Positions 44,948 to 52,847 of a DNA stretch of 64,000 nt are shown here, piece after piece. The notes below the pieces were generated by a model. It was not told the DNA's origin. It did not search any database and was given only the letters and a program-made list of their open reading frames with translations. Source of the stretch: Lactobacillus paragasseri (GTDB taxonomy: Bacteria > Bacillota > Bacilli > Lactobacillales > Lactobacillaceae); contig NZ_AP018549.1 in NCBI RefSeq assembly GCF_003584685.1, forward strand, positions 930,001 through 994,000, given 5' to 3'. Position 1 is the first letter of the stretch, and the number at the start of each line of letters is the position of its first letter. The position numbers and the translations under genes are program-made.

Positions 44948-46636
44948 TATTTTTTTACTTAAAACGTCGTGTTCATCAGGGGTTACTTCAATTGAATTTT
45001 GACCAGTATAGATAACGAAACCAGGTTTAGCTCCATTTGGTTTCTTAATTCTTTTTACTTGAACATAATCTACGGGAACATGACCAGAAGTTTTTCCTTT
45101 TGAAAAGTATGCTGCAATTTCAGCTGCTTCTTTAATGTCTTCATCGCTTGGACTGTCATCTTGTAATATTACGTGGGAGCCAGGCATGTTTTTAACATGG
45201 AACCAATAATCACGTTTGTCAGCCTTTTTTAAAGTTAACCAGTCATTTTGATAATTGTTTTTTCCAACTAATACTTTCTTTCCATCACTCAATTTGAAAG
45301 TATTCAAATTTTTTTCGCTAATTTTTTTCTTGCGTCGACGGTTGTGAGTCTGTTCTTTCAAATAGCCTTGATTAATTAATTCATCCCTGATTGCATCAAT
45401 ATCTTGAGGATCAGCATTATCAATCGCGGTCTGAATAGAATCAAAATAATCTAAATTTTCATTGGCTACTTTTATCTGCTCGTTAACGTGTTTAATTGAA
45501 TTACGTAATTTTTGATAACGAGTAAAGTATTTCTGAGCATTTCTAGCAGGAGAGAGAGCAGGATCAAGTTTTATTTTCAATGGTTGATTATTTTCATAAT
45601 AATTTGGTAAGTCAATACTTTCCATACCAGGTTTTACCTCATGAAGATAAGCATTAAGTAATTCGCCCTTGATTCGATAGCCTTCAGAATTTTCAGCTTG
45701 ATCTAATTGTTTACGTAATTTAATAATTTTCTTCTTGAGCTTTTTAAGTTCATTATTAACGATATTTTCAACTTTTTTAGACTTTTGTTTTACCCATTCG
45801 CGATTAGCTTGCTCGCGGTAAAAGTTATCAAGAGTTTCGTTGATATCGTCATTAGAGTAAATCAGATTTAGCTCAAGATGATAGGGAAGATAAGTATATA
45901 CTCGATCTTTATGCTTAATAGTCTGTAAAACATACCCCTTAGGTCTATTAAATTGATTAAAAAATGTTTGCAAGGAGCTATAGGAAAAGTCATCTTCTAG
46001 ATAACCTGTGAATTCTTTTTTATCATCTCCATCTAAACCGTTAAATTGCTTTACAAAATCTATCGGTTCAGGATATTTTTTCTTTAAATCGTTGAAATGG
46101 TCTAAAGATAAATGAAAACCATTAAGTCCTGGTAAAAGCGGTGGTAATTCATAAGATGCATGCGGAAGTAATAAACGAGCCCGGTTTTCATCAGGATTAA
46201 TTCTCTTAAGCAAGTCAATAATCTTATTATCATCAGCATTATATAAGATGACATTACTGTGACGCCCCATTAATTCAACTGATAAGATAAGTTGCATTTC
46301 GTCGCCAAGCTCATTTCGATTAGAAAAATAAAAATTAACAATTCTTTCTACGCCGACTTGCTCAATTTTTTTAAGAATTGAACCTTCTAAGTATTTACGT
46401 AGAACCATGACAAAAGTGGGGGCAACATCGGGATTTGTAATTGTATCTGTTGTAATATAAAAACGCGGATTTTGAGCATTTGCAGAAATTAATAGACGTT
46501 GATTTGTACGATCTTTTCTAAAATTTAAAACTAAGTCTTGTTCGAATGGTTGATAGATTTTTGTAAGCTTTCCTCCAGTTAAAGCGGGAGAGAGATTTTG
46601 TAAAAGACTATGAATAAATAAGCCATCAAAAGCCAT
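44945..46636 (-). CDS. fbpA: NFACT protein: FbpA / ribosome quality-control RqcH
   Basis: A 563-residue NFACT protein. The N-terminal NFACT-N domain (MAFDGLFIHSLLQNL, ISANAQNPRFYIT) runs to about 260, the central coiled coil to about 430, and the NFACT-R domain (KKVLVGKNNYQNDWLTLK, DYWFHVKNMPGSHVIL) ends the protein. RqcH recruits tRNA-Ala to stalled 50S subunits and adds alanine tails; the same protein is reported as fibronectin-binding in several Gram-positives. Start ATG with AAGGAGG. Confidence 0.92.
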   Translation of the reverse strand: MAFDGLFIHSLLQNLSPALTGGKLTKIYQPFEQDLVLNFRKDRTNQRLLISANAQNPRFYITTDTITNPDVAPTFVMVLRKYLEGSILKKIEQVGVERIVNFYFSNRNELGDEMQLILSVELMGRHSNVILYNADDNKIIDLLKRINPDENRARLLLPHASYELPPLLPGLNGFHLSLDHFNDLKKKYPEPIDFVKQFNGLDGDDKKEFTGYLEDDFSYSSLQTFFNQFNRPKGYVLQTIKHKDRVYTYLPYHLELNLIYSNDDINETLDNFYREQANREWVKQKSKKVENIVNNELKKLKKKIIKLRKQLDQAENSEGYRIKGELLNAYLHEVKPGMESIDLPNYYENNQPLKIKLDPALSPARNAQKYFTRYQKLRNSIKHVNEQIKVANENLDYFDSIQTAIDNADPQDIDAIRDELINQGYLKEQTHNRRRKKKISEKNLNTFKLSDGKKVLVGKNNYQNDWLTLKKADKRDYWFHVKNMPGSHVILQDDSPSDEDIKEAAEIAAYFSKGKTSGHVPVDYVQVKRIKKPNGAKPGFVIYTGQNSIEVTPDEHDVLSKKI

Positions 46637-46728
46637 AAGTGTCCTCCTTAAAAATAGTATATATATTATACTCTTTAATACTATAAATTTCCTTAGTTAC
46701 CAATTACGTGATTTTTTCACAAATATTG

Positions 46729-46759
46729 TTAAATTTTCACAAGTCTTGTGAAAATTTAA
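46729..46759. promoter_or_regulatory. Perfect palindrome, likely MarR operator
   Basis: Two 15-base arms, TTAAATTTTCACAAG and CTTGTGAAAATTTAA, flank a single T: a perfect inverted repeat. Its right arm contains TTGTGA (46746-46751), which with TAGAAT (46769-46774) and a 17-base spacer makes a promoter for the marR gene. A bound dimer would cover the -35. Confidence 0.75.
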
Positions 46760-46774
46760 ATTATGTCTTAGAAT
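46746..46774 (+). promoter_or_regulatory. Promoter of the MarR gene
   Basis: TTGTGA-17-TAGAAT; the transcript would start near 46781. The -35 lies inside the palindrome. Confidence 0.6.
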
Positions 46775-46824
46775 TATTGTTGATTAGACAAAATGGGAAA
46801 TATAAGCATAGGTGGTAAATAAAA

Positions 46825-47235
46825 ATGGATGTCCTAATATTTAATAGTGTTAGTGAAAGTATTAAGCGGGCGATTAATAAAAAATGTGGGTTAAATCTTT
46901 CTCAAACTCGTTTATTACTTTTCTTCGACCGTCATCAGAATGAAACATTGACGATGGGAGAATTAGCACAAGCACTAAGTATATCGCTTTCTACCTTAAG
47001 TAGACAAATTAAGCAGAAAAAAACTGCTGCTTTAATTCAAGTTGAACGTTCAAAGAAGGATTCTAGTAAATCTTTAAATTTGAATGCTGAAGGATTAGCC
47101 AAAGCCCAGGAACTAAAAGATGTTTTAAGACAAATCGAGGCGCAGGTTTTTTCTACTTGGAGTCAAGAAAAAATTCAAGATTTTGATAGTAAGATGCAAA
47201 TTGTTGTTAACAACTTAATGGCAGATGAGTTATAA
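46825..47235 (+). CDS. MarR family transcriptional regulator
   Basis: A 136-residue regulator with the MarR winged helix: GLNLSQTRLLLFFDRHQ, TMGELAQALSISLSTLSRQIKQ (recognition helix, about residues 50-71), and the wing with basic charges (VERSKKDSSKSLNLNAEG, about 78-95). C- and N-terminal helices form the dimer. The 31-bp palindrome in its own promoter suggests autoregulation. No transporter gene lies beside it, so the regulon beyond itself is unknown. Confidence 0.88.
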   Translation: MDVLIFNSVSESIKRAINKKCGLNLSQTRLLLFFDRHQNETLTMGELAQALSISLSTLSRQIKQKKTAALIQVERSKKDSSKSLNLNAEGLAKAQELKDVLRQIEAQVFSTWSQEKIQDFDSKMQIVVNNLMADEL

Positions 47236-47299
47236 ATCAACGATTATATTTAAAAAACAATTGATTTTATGATATAATTTCATTTTGATAAGTAGTATT

Positions 47300-47321
47300 G
47301 CAGCATGCAACTTAATGCTGC
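47300..47321 (+). terminator. Hairpin before the broken degV
   Basis: GCAGCAT (47300-47306) pairs with ATGCTGC (47315-47321), then CATTTTAATTTT. It lies 27-52 bases downstream of TATAAT (47274) with an extended TG. It may be a weak terminator or an attenuator. Confidence 0.45.
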
Positions 47322-47350
47322 CATTTTAATTTTAAGGTAGGTTTTCACAC

Positions 47351-48230
47351 GTGAAGATAGCACTCATTACAGATAGATATAAGCCCAGAAGAAGCCAAGG
47401 CCAACGATATTACTGTAGTACCAATCCCAGTTATCATTGGAGATAAGCAATATATGGATGGGATAGATATTACTGCGGAAAAACTTTTTGAGCTAGAACG
47501 CGATGGAGCACCTTTTCCGAAGACTTCGCAACCTAGTCCAGGTACTATGCTTGAACTATGTCAGAAATTAAAAGATGAAGGCTATGAAGCAATTATCGCT
47601 ATTCCATTAACGTCAGGTATTTCCGGTTTCTACAATAGCTTAGTTAACTTAGCACATAATCATCCTGAATTTAATCTTTACCCTTATGATCCAGCAATGA
47701 CAGTTCGTTCAATGGGAAACTTAGTACTTGCAGCCGCCAAAATGATTAAAAATGGGTGGGAACCTAAAGAAATTTTAGCTAAGCTTGATGAAATCAGAGA
47801 TACAATCGATGTTTTATTTGTTGTAGATGACTTAAATAATTTAGTTCGTGGTGGCAGATTAAGTAATGCGAGCGCCTTTATTGGTACTATGCTTCAAATT
47901 AAGCCACTGTTAACATTTAAAAAAGATGATTATCAAATTGTAAGCTTTGATAAAGTACGTTCAATGAAGCGTGCGGTAAAGAAAGCAGAAAATATCACTA
48001 TTGAACGAATAAATAATTCACCAATTAAAGATAAAATAGCATTAACCGTTTATAATTCAAATGACTTAGAACAAGCTACTAAGGTTAAAGATGATTTTCA
48101 AGCCGCTTTCCCTAATATGACCATCAAAATGTTCAATTTTAGTTCTGTGATTGCCACATATTTAGGAGAGAAATCTCTTGGTATTACTTGGATGGCAGAC
48201 ATTGATAAAATGGACTTTAGTAAAAAATAA
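47351..48230 (+). pseudogene. DegV family protein, frameshifted in the fatty-acid motif
   Basis: From GTG 47351 the frame reads MKIALITD, then is lost. In a second frame, from 47376, it continues as DISPEEAKANDITVVPIPVI and runs intact to 48230. The break at 47375 falls in the TDSxxD motif that binds the fatty acid. The expected spacing suggests an 8-base deletion between short GATA repeats. Without correction, the first ATG available is 47454, which loses the whole lipid-binding N-terminus. The remainder (TSQPSPGT, LTSGISGFYNS, GRLSNASAFIGTML) is typical. Confidence 0.8.
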
Positions 48231-48237
48231 TCATATG

Positions 48238-48275
48238 AAAAATAGGAGAGCTAGAGTTGCTTTCCTATTTTTTTA
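48238..48275 (+). terminator. Terminator after degV
   Basis: AAAATAGGA pairs with TCCTATTTT around an imperfect AG-CT stem, then six T. Confidence 0.7.
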
Positions 48276-48314
48276 ATAAATAAAGAAAAACTAAAGTGAG
48301 AGTGAACTAAATTA

Positions 48315-49406
48315 ATGAAAAATAAATTTTTAAAAATTTTAGGCTTAGTCGCAGGGGTAGGATTTACGTTAGTAATAGTCTTTCAAGTGATTTTAGCAAT
48401 GAATACGAGCGCTATCAAAAATTCAACTCCCACAACTGTTAACTCAGCTACAAGTAATAGTAGTGATAAAGAAATTATTGCTGAAGCATTAAATACTGAT
48501 TTTAAGAGTTACAAATTTAAAGTAAAGAATTCACCTGGAATTGAGGCTACTAGAACTTGGTCAGGCAAATATCAAAATGACCCGCTTAAAGCACAAGCTA
48601 AAGTAGATAAGACTTCTATGTGGCTAAATGAAGATAAGGTATATCAGAAGATGTGGGATAATACCGGAAGTCCAAAATGGAAGGCTTCATCTACAATGAC
48701 GCCTAACAAGGTAGTCAGTCAGTTTGATCCAGCTATTATCTTAAGTGGAAGTAAAGCAATTAAGAATAATATGAAACTGAAAAAATCTGGCTCTGTTTAT
48801 CGTGTTAGCTATAGCGGAAGTAGTTTACGTTTCTGGAATAAAACCCACAAGAAGCTAATTAAAAAGCTTAAGGGTAATGCTTCAGGTCTTGATAACGAAG
48901 GTGCACTTAAGCGACTAAAAGTTGAATATACTTTAAAAGAAAAAAGTGGACACCTAGTTTTGACTAGTTTTTCATTTTATTTGCGTTTTGCTTATGCTGG
49001 TTATAATATCTCGCAAGAGGGTACGTATTCAGAAATCAATGCTATTAAAGTAAGTACACCTAATGCATTAAAATCGAAGTCCTCTACCAAGAAGAGCCAC
49101 AGAGTGTACCATCCAAAAGCTGATGATAGTTTTGATATCAATATAGATTCAGAAAACTCACATTCTTCTCAATCTAGTCAATCAAGTTCAAGCTCAAGTA
49201 GTCAGCAATCTAGTTCATCACAAAGTAGTAAATCTGAAGAGCATAATGATGCTAAGCAAGATTCACAAAACCAAAGTAACGCAACAAGCCAGTCAGCAGA
49301 CAATAAAGAATCTAACCAACAGTCGCAAAACAATAATACAAATACTAATAATCAACAAGGGCAAAATCAAAATAATCAGCAGCCTGCATCAGGTCAGAGT
49401 CATTAG
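48315..49406 (+). CDS. Secreted or membrane-anchored protein with low-complexity tail
   Basis: A 363-residue protein. One hydrophobic helix (about residues 8-30) serves as signal anchor. The middle (about 45-245) is a folded-looking domain (EALNTDFKSYKFKVKN, then WLNEDKVYQKMWDNTG, LVLTSFSFYLRFAYAGYNIS). The last 90 residues are Ser/Gln/Asn-rich. There is no LPxTG or lipobox cysteine, so it is probably held by the helix. I do not recognise the domain. The tail resembles that of PBP1A at 28993. Confidence 0.6.
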   Translation: MKNKFLKILGLVAGVGFTLVIVFQVILAMNTSAIKNSTPTTVNSATSNSSDKEIIAEALNTDFKSYKFKVKNSPGIEATRTWSGKYQNDPLKAQAKVDKTSMWLNEDKVYQKMWDNTGSPKWKASSTMTPNKVVSQFDPAIILSGSKAIKNNMKLKKSGSVYRVSYSGSSLRFWNKTHKKLIKKLKGNASGLDNEGALKRLKVEYTLKEKSGHLVLTSFSFYLRFAYAGYNISQEGTYSEINAIKVSTPNALKSKSSTKKSHRVYHPKADDSFDINIDSENSHSSQSSQSSSSSSSQQSSSSQSSKSEEHNDAKQDSQNQSNATSQSADNKESNQQSQNNNTNTNNQQGQNQNNQQPASGQSH

Positions 49407-49417
49407 AAATAGATAAT

Positions 49418-49463
49418 TTAAAAAGCTTTGAAAAATCCAATTTGGAATTTCAAAGCTTTTTTT
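49418..49463. terminator. Bidirectional terminator
   Basis: AAAAAGCTTTGAAA pairs with TTTCAAAGCTTTTT, with an inner small stem. It lies between the convergent secreted-protein and LysR genes. Confidence 0.85.
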
Positions 49464-49475
49464 ACTGGACTAAAC

Positions 49476-50360
49476 TTATTTTTCATTTTTTATAGAATTA
49501 CGTAATAATTTAAGAAATAAACGCGCAACGTTTGATAGTTGAACTCGTGAATTCCAAATTAACCGATTATGATCAATTATTTTGGGTTGAAGTGGAATAA
49601 AACAAAGATTGCTCTCCGGGGAAAGTGAAAGTAAATCTTTATAAATTAGCAGGCAATATAGTCCTTTTTCTACTAGATATTGCAGATTATCAGGTAAATT
49701 AAATGTGGCTACGATATTTAATTTTTGCGGATCAGTACACCAATCTCTAAAGTTATCAGAATCAGCTGTGTGCTTAGAAATAATAAGTGGATATTTCTGA
49801 AGGTCTTCAGGGACAATATATGGTTGCTTGGCAAGAGGATGATCTTTACTTACAATTATTCCATATTCATTATTTTCAGGAAGCGTAAGGCTATTAAAGT
49901 TTTGAGTCGTGTCATATTGTCCCATTGTAATTCCAAAGTCTAAAATACCACGCTCAATTTTCCCTTCGATCATAGAAGAATTCCCATTAAAAACATGAAT
50001 TTTTACTTGAGGGTAATTTTTAACAATATTATTTACAATATCCATTACACGCTTAATTGCAATACTTTCTCCAGCTCCAATATATAATTCACCAGAAATG
50101 ATTTTAGAATGTTTTAAATTTTGTTGTGTCTTATTAGCTAAAGAAATAATTTCTTCAGCATGTTCTTGAAGATAATAGCCTTCCTGAGTTAACGTAATTT
50201 CTTGATGTCCGCGGTAAAACAAGGTTACACCAAGTTCTTCTTCTAGATTTTTTAACTGTCTTGACAAGGATGGCTGACTAATATGAAGAGAATTAGCAGC
50301 TTTTGATATATTTTTTTCTTCGCAAACTGCCAGAAAGTATCTTAAAACTCTTAACTCCAT
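49476..50360 (-). CDS. LysR family transcriptional regulator
   Basis: A 294-residue regulator. The N-terminal winged helix (MELRVLRYFLAVCEEKNISKAANSLHISQPSLSRQLKNLE, residues 1-40) is textbook LysR. A ligand-binding domain follows (from about 90, ELYIGAGESIAIKR, then DFGITMG). Its target is unclear: it lies 68 bases downstream of xerS on the same strand and no divergent gene is present. Confidence 0.88.
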   Translation of the reverse strand: MELRVLRYFLAVCEEKNISKAANSLHISQPSLSRQLKNLEEELGVTLFYRGHQEITLTQEGYYLQEHAEEIISLANKTQQNLKHSKIISGELYIGAGESIAIKRVMDIVNNIVKNYPQVKIHVFNGNSSMIEGKIERGILDFGITMGQYDTTQNFNSLTLPENNEYGIIVSKDHPLAKQPYIVPEDLQKYPLIISKHTADSDNFRDWCTDPQKLNIVATFNLPDNLQYLVEKGLYCLLIYKDLLSLSPESNLCFIPLQPKIIDHNRLIWNSRVQLSNVARLFLKLLRNSIKNEK

Positions 50361-50428
50361 AAGTGATACCTCTCATTTTTAATATAAACTATCATATTTA
50401 TTATAATTAAAATAGTACTATACTTAAA

Positions 50429-51499
50429 TTAATCTTGATTCTTATGTCTATTGATCTTATTGAGAGCAGCTTTTTGCTTTTTTTGATCTACGTGAGTATA
50501 CAAGTCAGTTGCCGTAGTTCCTTTTTGACCTAATTGTTGTGCTACGAGAACTTGATCTTTAGTTACTTCGTACAGCTCACTGGCCAAAGTATGGCGTAAT
50601 TTATGCGGTGTTAGAGGTTTTCCAAAAGCAGCAGAATATTTATTGACCATCTTTTCAACAGCATTTGCAGTCATTCTTCTGGTTTTTCCATGCCATCTGG
50701 TTAAAAAGAAGGCTATATCATCTCTATCTGCATGGTAGCGATCGGCACGTATTTCTTGATATTTTTTTAAATAAGGAATAGTCCAGTCAGCAATCGGGAC
50801 ACTATCTTTTTGACCACCTTTTCTAATCACATCAAGCATTTCATCTTTTAGGTTAATGTTACGAACATTCACACTAACACATTCTGAAACTCTAATTCCT
50901 GTACCTAAAATCAATGCAATAATAGCGATATCACGTTCATGATTTTTTTTGAAAGAAGGTAGAGACTGTTTATTACATTTATGCTCGTATTCATTTTCAA
51001 TAAAATCTAAAAATTGATATTTTAAATCACCCATGTACATATGAGATTCTAGAACATGAGCTCGGTAATTCAATGTCTTAGTATCATTCAACGAATTAAT
51101 TTTTAACATGACATTACGATCAAAGTATGGTTCTCCATGATTATTGTCTGAGGTAATTGTTAAAAATTTATATAAAGAACGCAGGGCATTAATTGATCGA
51201 TTAATTGTAGTAGGTGAGTTTAATCGTCCTTGTTGGTTTTTGGTGTGTTTAAGATGATGAATATAAAGCATAACATCATTTCGTTGCATGTCTTCTAGTG
51301 TCACTAGTTCAATTTCTTTATTGGAAGAAGCTGTAGATAATTTATTTTGTCTCAACCAATCAAAAAAGCGACGAATTTCTGTTAAATATTGGTATGTTGT
51401 AGTTAATGAATGAGTGGTGCCAAGATTATATTCTTTTACAAAATCAGGCATATTCGCCAACTCTTGTTTAATTAAGGATAAATATTTGTTAGTTTCCAA
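50429..51499 (-). CDS. xerS: XerS-type tyrosine recombinase
   Basis: A 356-residue tyrosine recombinase of exactly the length of streptococcal XerS and similar throughout, including SINALRSLYKFLT and GEPYFDRNVM. Catalytic residues are Arg203 (GTGIRVSE), Lys227 (RKGGQKDS), His299 and Arg302 (HKLRH) and the nucleophile Tyr334 (DLYTHV). The second His/Trp position (LGH in most) is Gln325 (LGQ). Start is TTG 51499 with GAGGAGA 8 bases upstream. XerS alone resolves chromosome dimers at difSL in streptococci; a different dif-like site lies 1.2 kb away here. Confidence 0.9.
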   Translation of the reverse strand: METNKYLSLIKQELANMPDFVKEYNLGTTHSLTTTYQYLTEIRRFFDWLRQNKLSTASSNKEIELVTLEDMQRNDVMLYIHHLKHTKNQQGRLNSPTTINRSINALRSLYKFLTITSDNNHGEPYFDRNVMLKINSLNDTKTLNYRAHVLESHMYMGDLKYQFLDFIENEYEHKCNKQSLPSFKKNHERDIAIIALILGTGIRVSECVSVNVRNINLKDEMLDVIRKGGQKDSVPIADWTIPYLKKYQEIRADRYHADRDDIAFFLTRWHGKTRRMTANAVEKMVNKYSAAFGKPLTPHKLRHTLASELYEVTKDQVLVAQQLGQKGTTATDLYTHVDQKKQKAALNKINRHKNQD

Positions 51500-52739
51500 T
51501 TTATAGTCTCCTCGAACATAGGTTTGTATATATTATATCTTATTTAAGCAATTTAGTCTTGTCCCCTAATCTTTTCTAAGTAGGAGAGGGGGGAGAGTAT
51601 CCATAAGTAAGAAGAAATTAGATAAATAATAACCTGAAAATGTAGAAGTTAGTTTACAGATTGCTAGGAGGAACATAACTAAAACTGGAATGCGAAAATT
51701 CTAAGGTAATTTAATAATTGATGAACTGAAAAGTTAATTTAAATTAATTTGGCAAATTTCAAGATAATTAAGGAGTTGATTATATAATTTAGAATTTGAT
51801 TGAAATAGTATTTATTAACTATATATTTATTAACTGAGGCGTTAAGGCTGTATAAATGTTTGGATTTAATTAGAGGAGAACGGGATATAATTTCTAATTA
51901 AACATTAAACTAATTCACAGGAATTTTTTGCTGAAACTTACAGCTTTTTGGTATGTATGAGGAGGTTTTGTTCTTAGTATTTTGAAGACACCGATAAGAC
52001 ACTAATCAAGTGTAATTTTAAAGGTAAAAATAGAATTTTATAATAATTAAATGTAATTTGTAAGCATTGATTATCAGCAAAACATTGATGTTTCGGGAGA
52101 GTCTCTTATACCTTTCATTAAAATTATTGTTTTAATGAAAGACCATTACGTATATATTGATAATTCTAGACTTTAATTTTAATAAGAAAATAAATTAAAA
52201 TACCCGCAATAACAATTGATAGATAAAAATTATTATGACCAGGTTTACTATGATTATGCTTTATCTCTTTTTACCTTTTATTTTGAATGTTTCATAATAA
52301 TTTTAAGAAATATTCAACTTAGTATCTAGCATATCCGAACTAACATGATCTAATTAAAAGCTTACTGGATTTAGATGAAAGAAATGTATCATGAACAAAA
52401 AAGTTTCGCATCCAGTAATTTATGAGTTCTTATAGCTAACAACTTAACAACTATTAATCAAGAACCATTTTAAAAGACGTAGAATCGTCATCTCAGCACT
52501 AAAGAAATAATCTAATCTGATTAATTGATAAAAATCTTTAGCTTAGTATTTTCAGCTGATTAATAAATGAAATAGAGGCTAAGGAAGATTTCTGACTGTA
52601 AAAAGATTAATGTGTTCTAATTGAAATGCTAGTAAATTTAAAAATGATTTTTAAAAAGTAACTTTTGATAAATAGTAGATAATTAGTTGATTGACTGTTG
52701 ATTGTGATTAATTACAAATATGATATATTTTTAAATATT
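51500..52739. other. Gene-free, AT-rich spacer (terminus region)
   Basis: No frame with a plausible start, ribosome binding site and length is seen. It contains a -10 for xerS (ATTATA on plus, 51532-51537) and several inverted repeats: CTTTCATTAAAA/TTTTAATGAAAG (52112-52123 with 52130-52141, perfect 12-bp arms, 6-base loop), TTACTGGAT/ATCCAGTAA (52362-52370 with 52410-52418, 39-base loop). These lack T runs, so they are not standard terminators. Confidence 0.7.
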
Positions 52740-52767
52740 ACTTTACATAATATATATTACACGAAGT
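52740..52767 (-). other. dif: dif-like site (chromosome dimer resolution)
   Basis: The 28-bp site contains TTTACATAATATATATT (52742-52758) and ends in GAAGT (52763-52767). Against the Bacillus subtilis dif, as I recall it and on the reverse strand, 24 of 28 positions agree, including the full XerD-type half and the 6-bp centre. It lies at the junction of gene orientation in the window. Recall of the reference, not a database search, is the limit. Confidence 0.75.
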
Positions 52768-52804
52768 ATAGTCAAGATGAACTAAGCTACTCTCTTTTAT
52801 AAGT

Positions 52805-52838
52805 AAAAAAACTTTGAGTTTTATCATTCTCAAAGTTT
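52805..52838 (-). terminator. Terminator of the DUF1275 gene
   Basis: On the minus strand AAACTTTGAG pairs with CTCAAAGTTT, followed by a T run (52805-52811 on plus). Confidence 0.85.
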
Positions 52839-52847
52839 CTCTATTAA

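Noticed and set aside
51518-51545. TA-rich stretch just upstream of xerS considered as difSL
   Set aside because: It carries the -10 element of xerS and shows no paired arms like those of difSL; the site at 52740 is a far better dif candidate.
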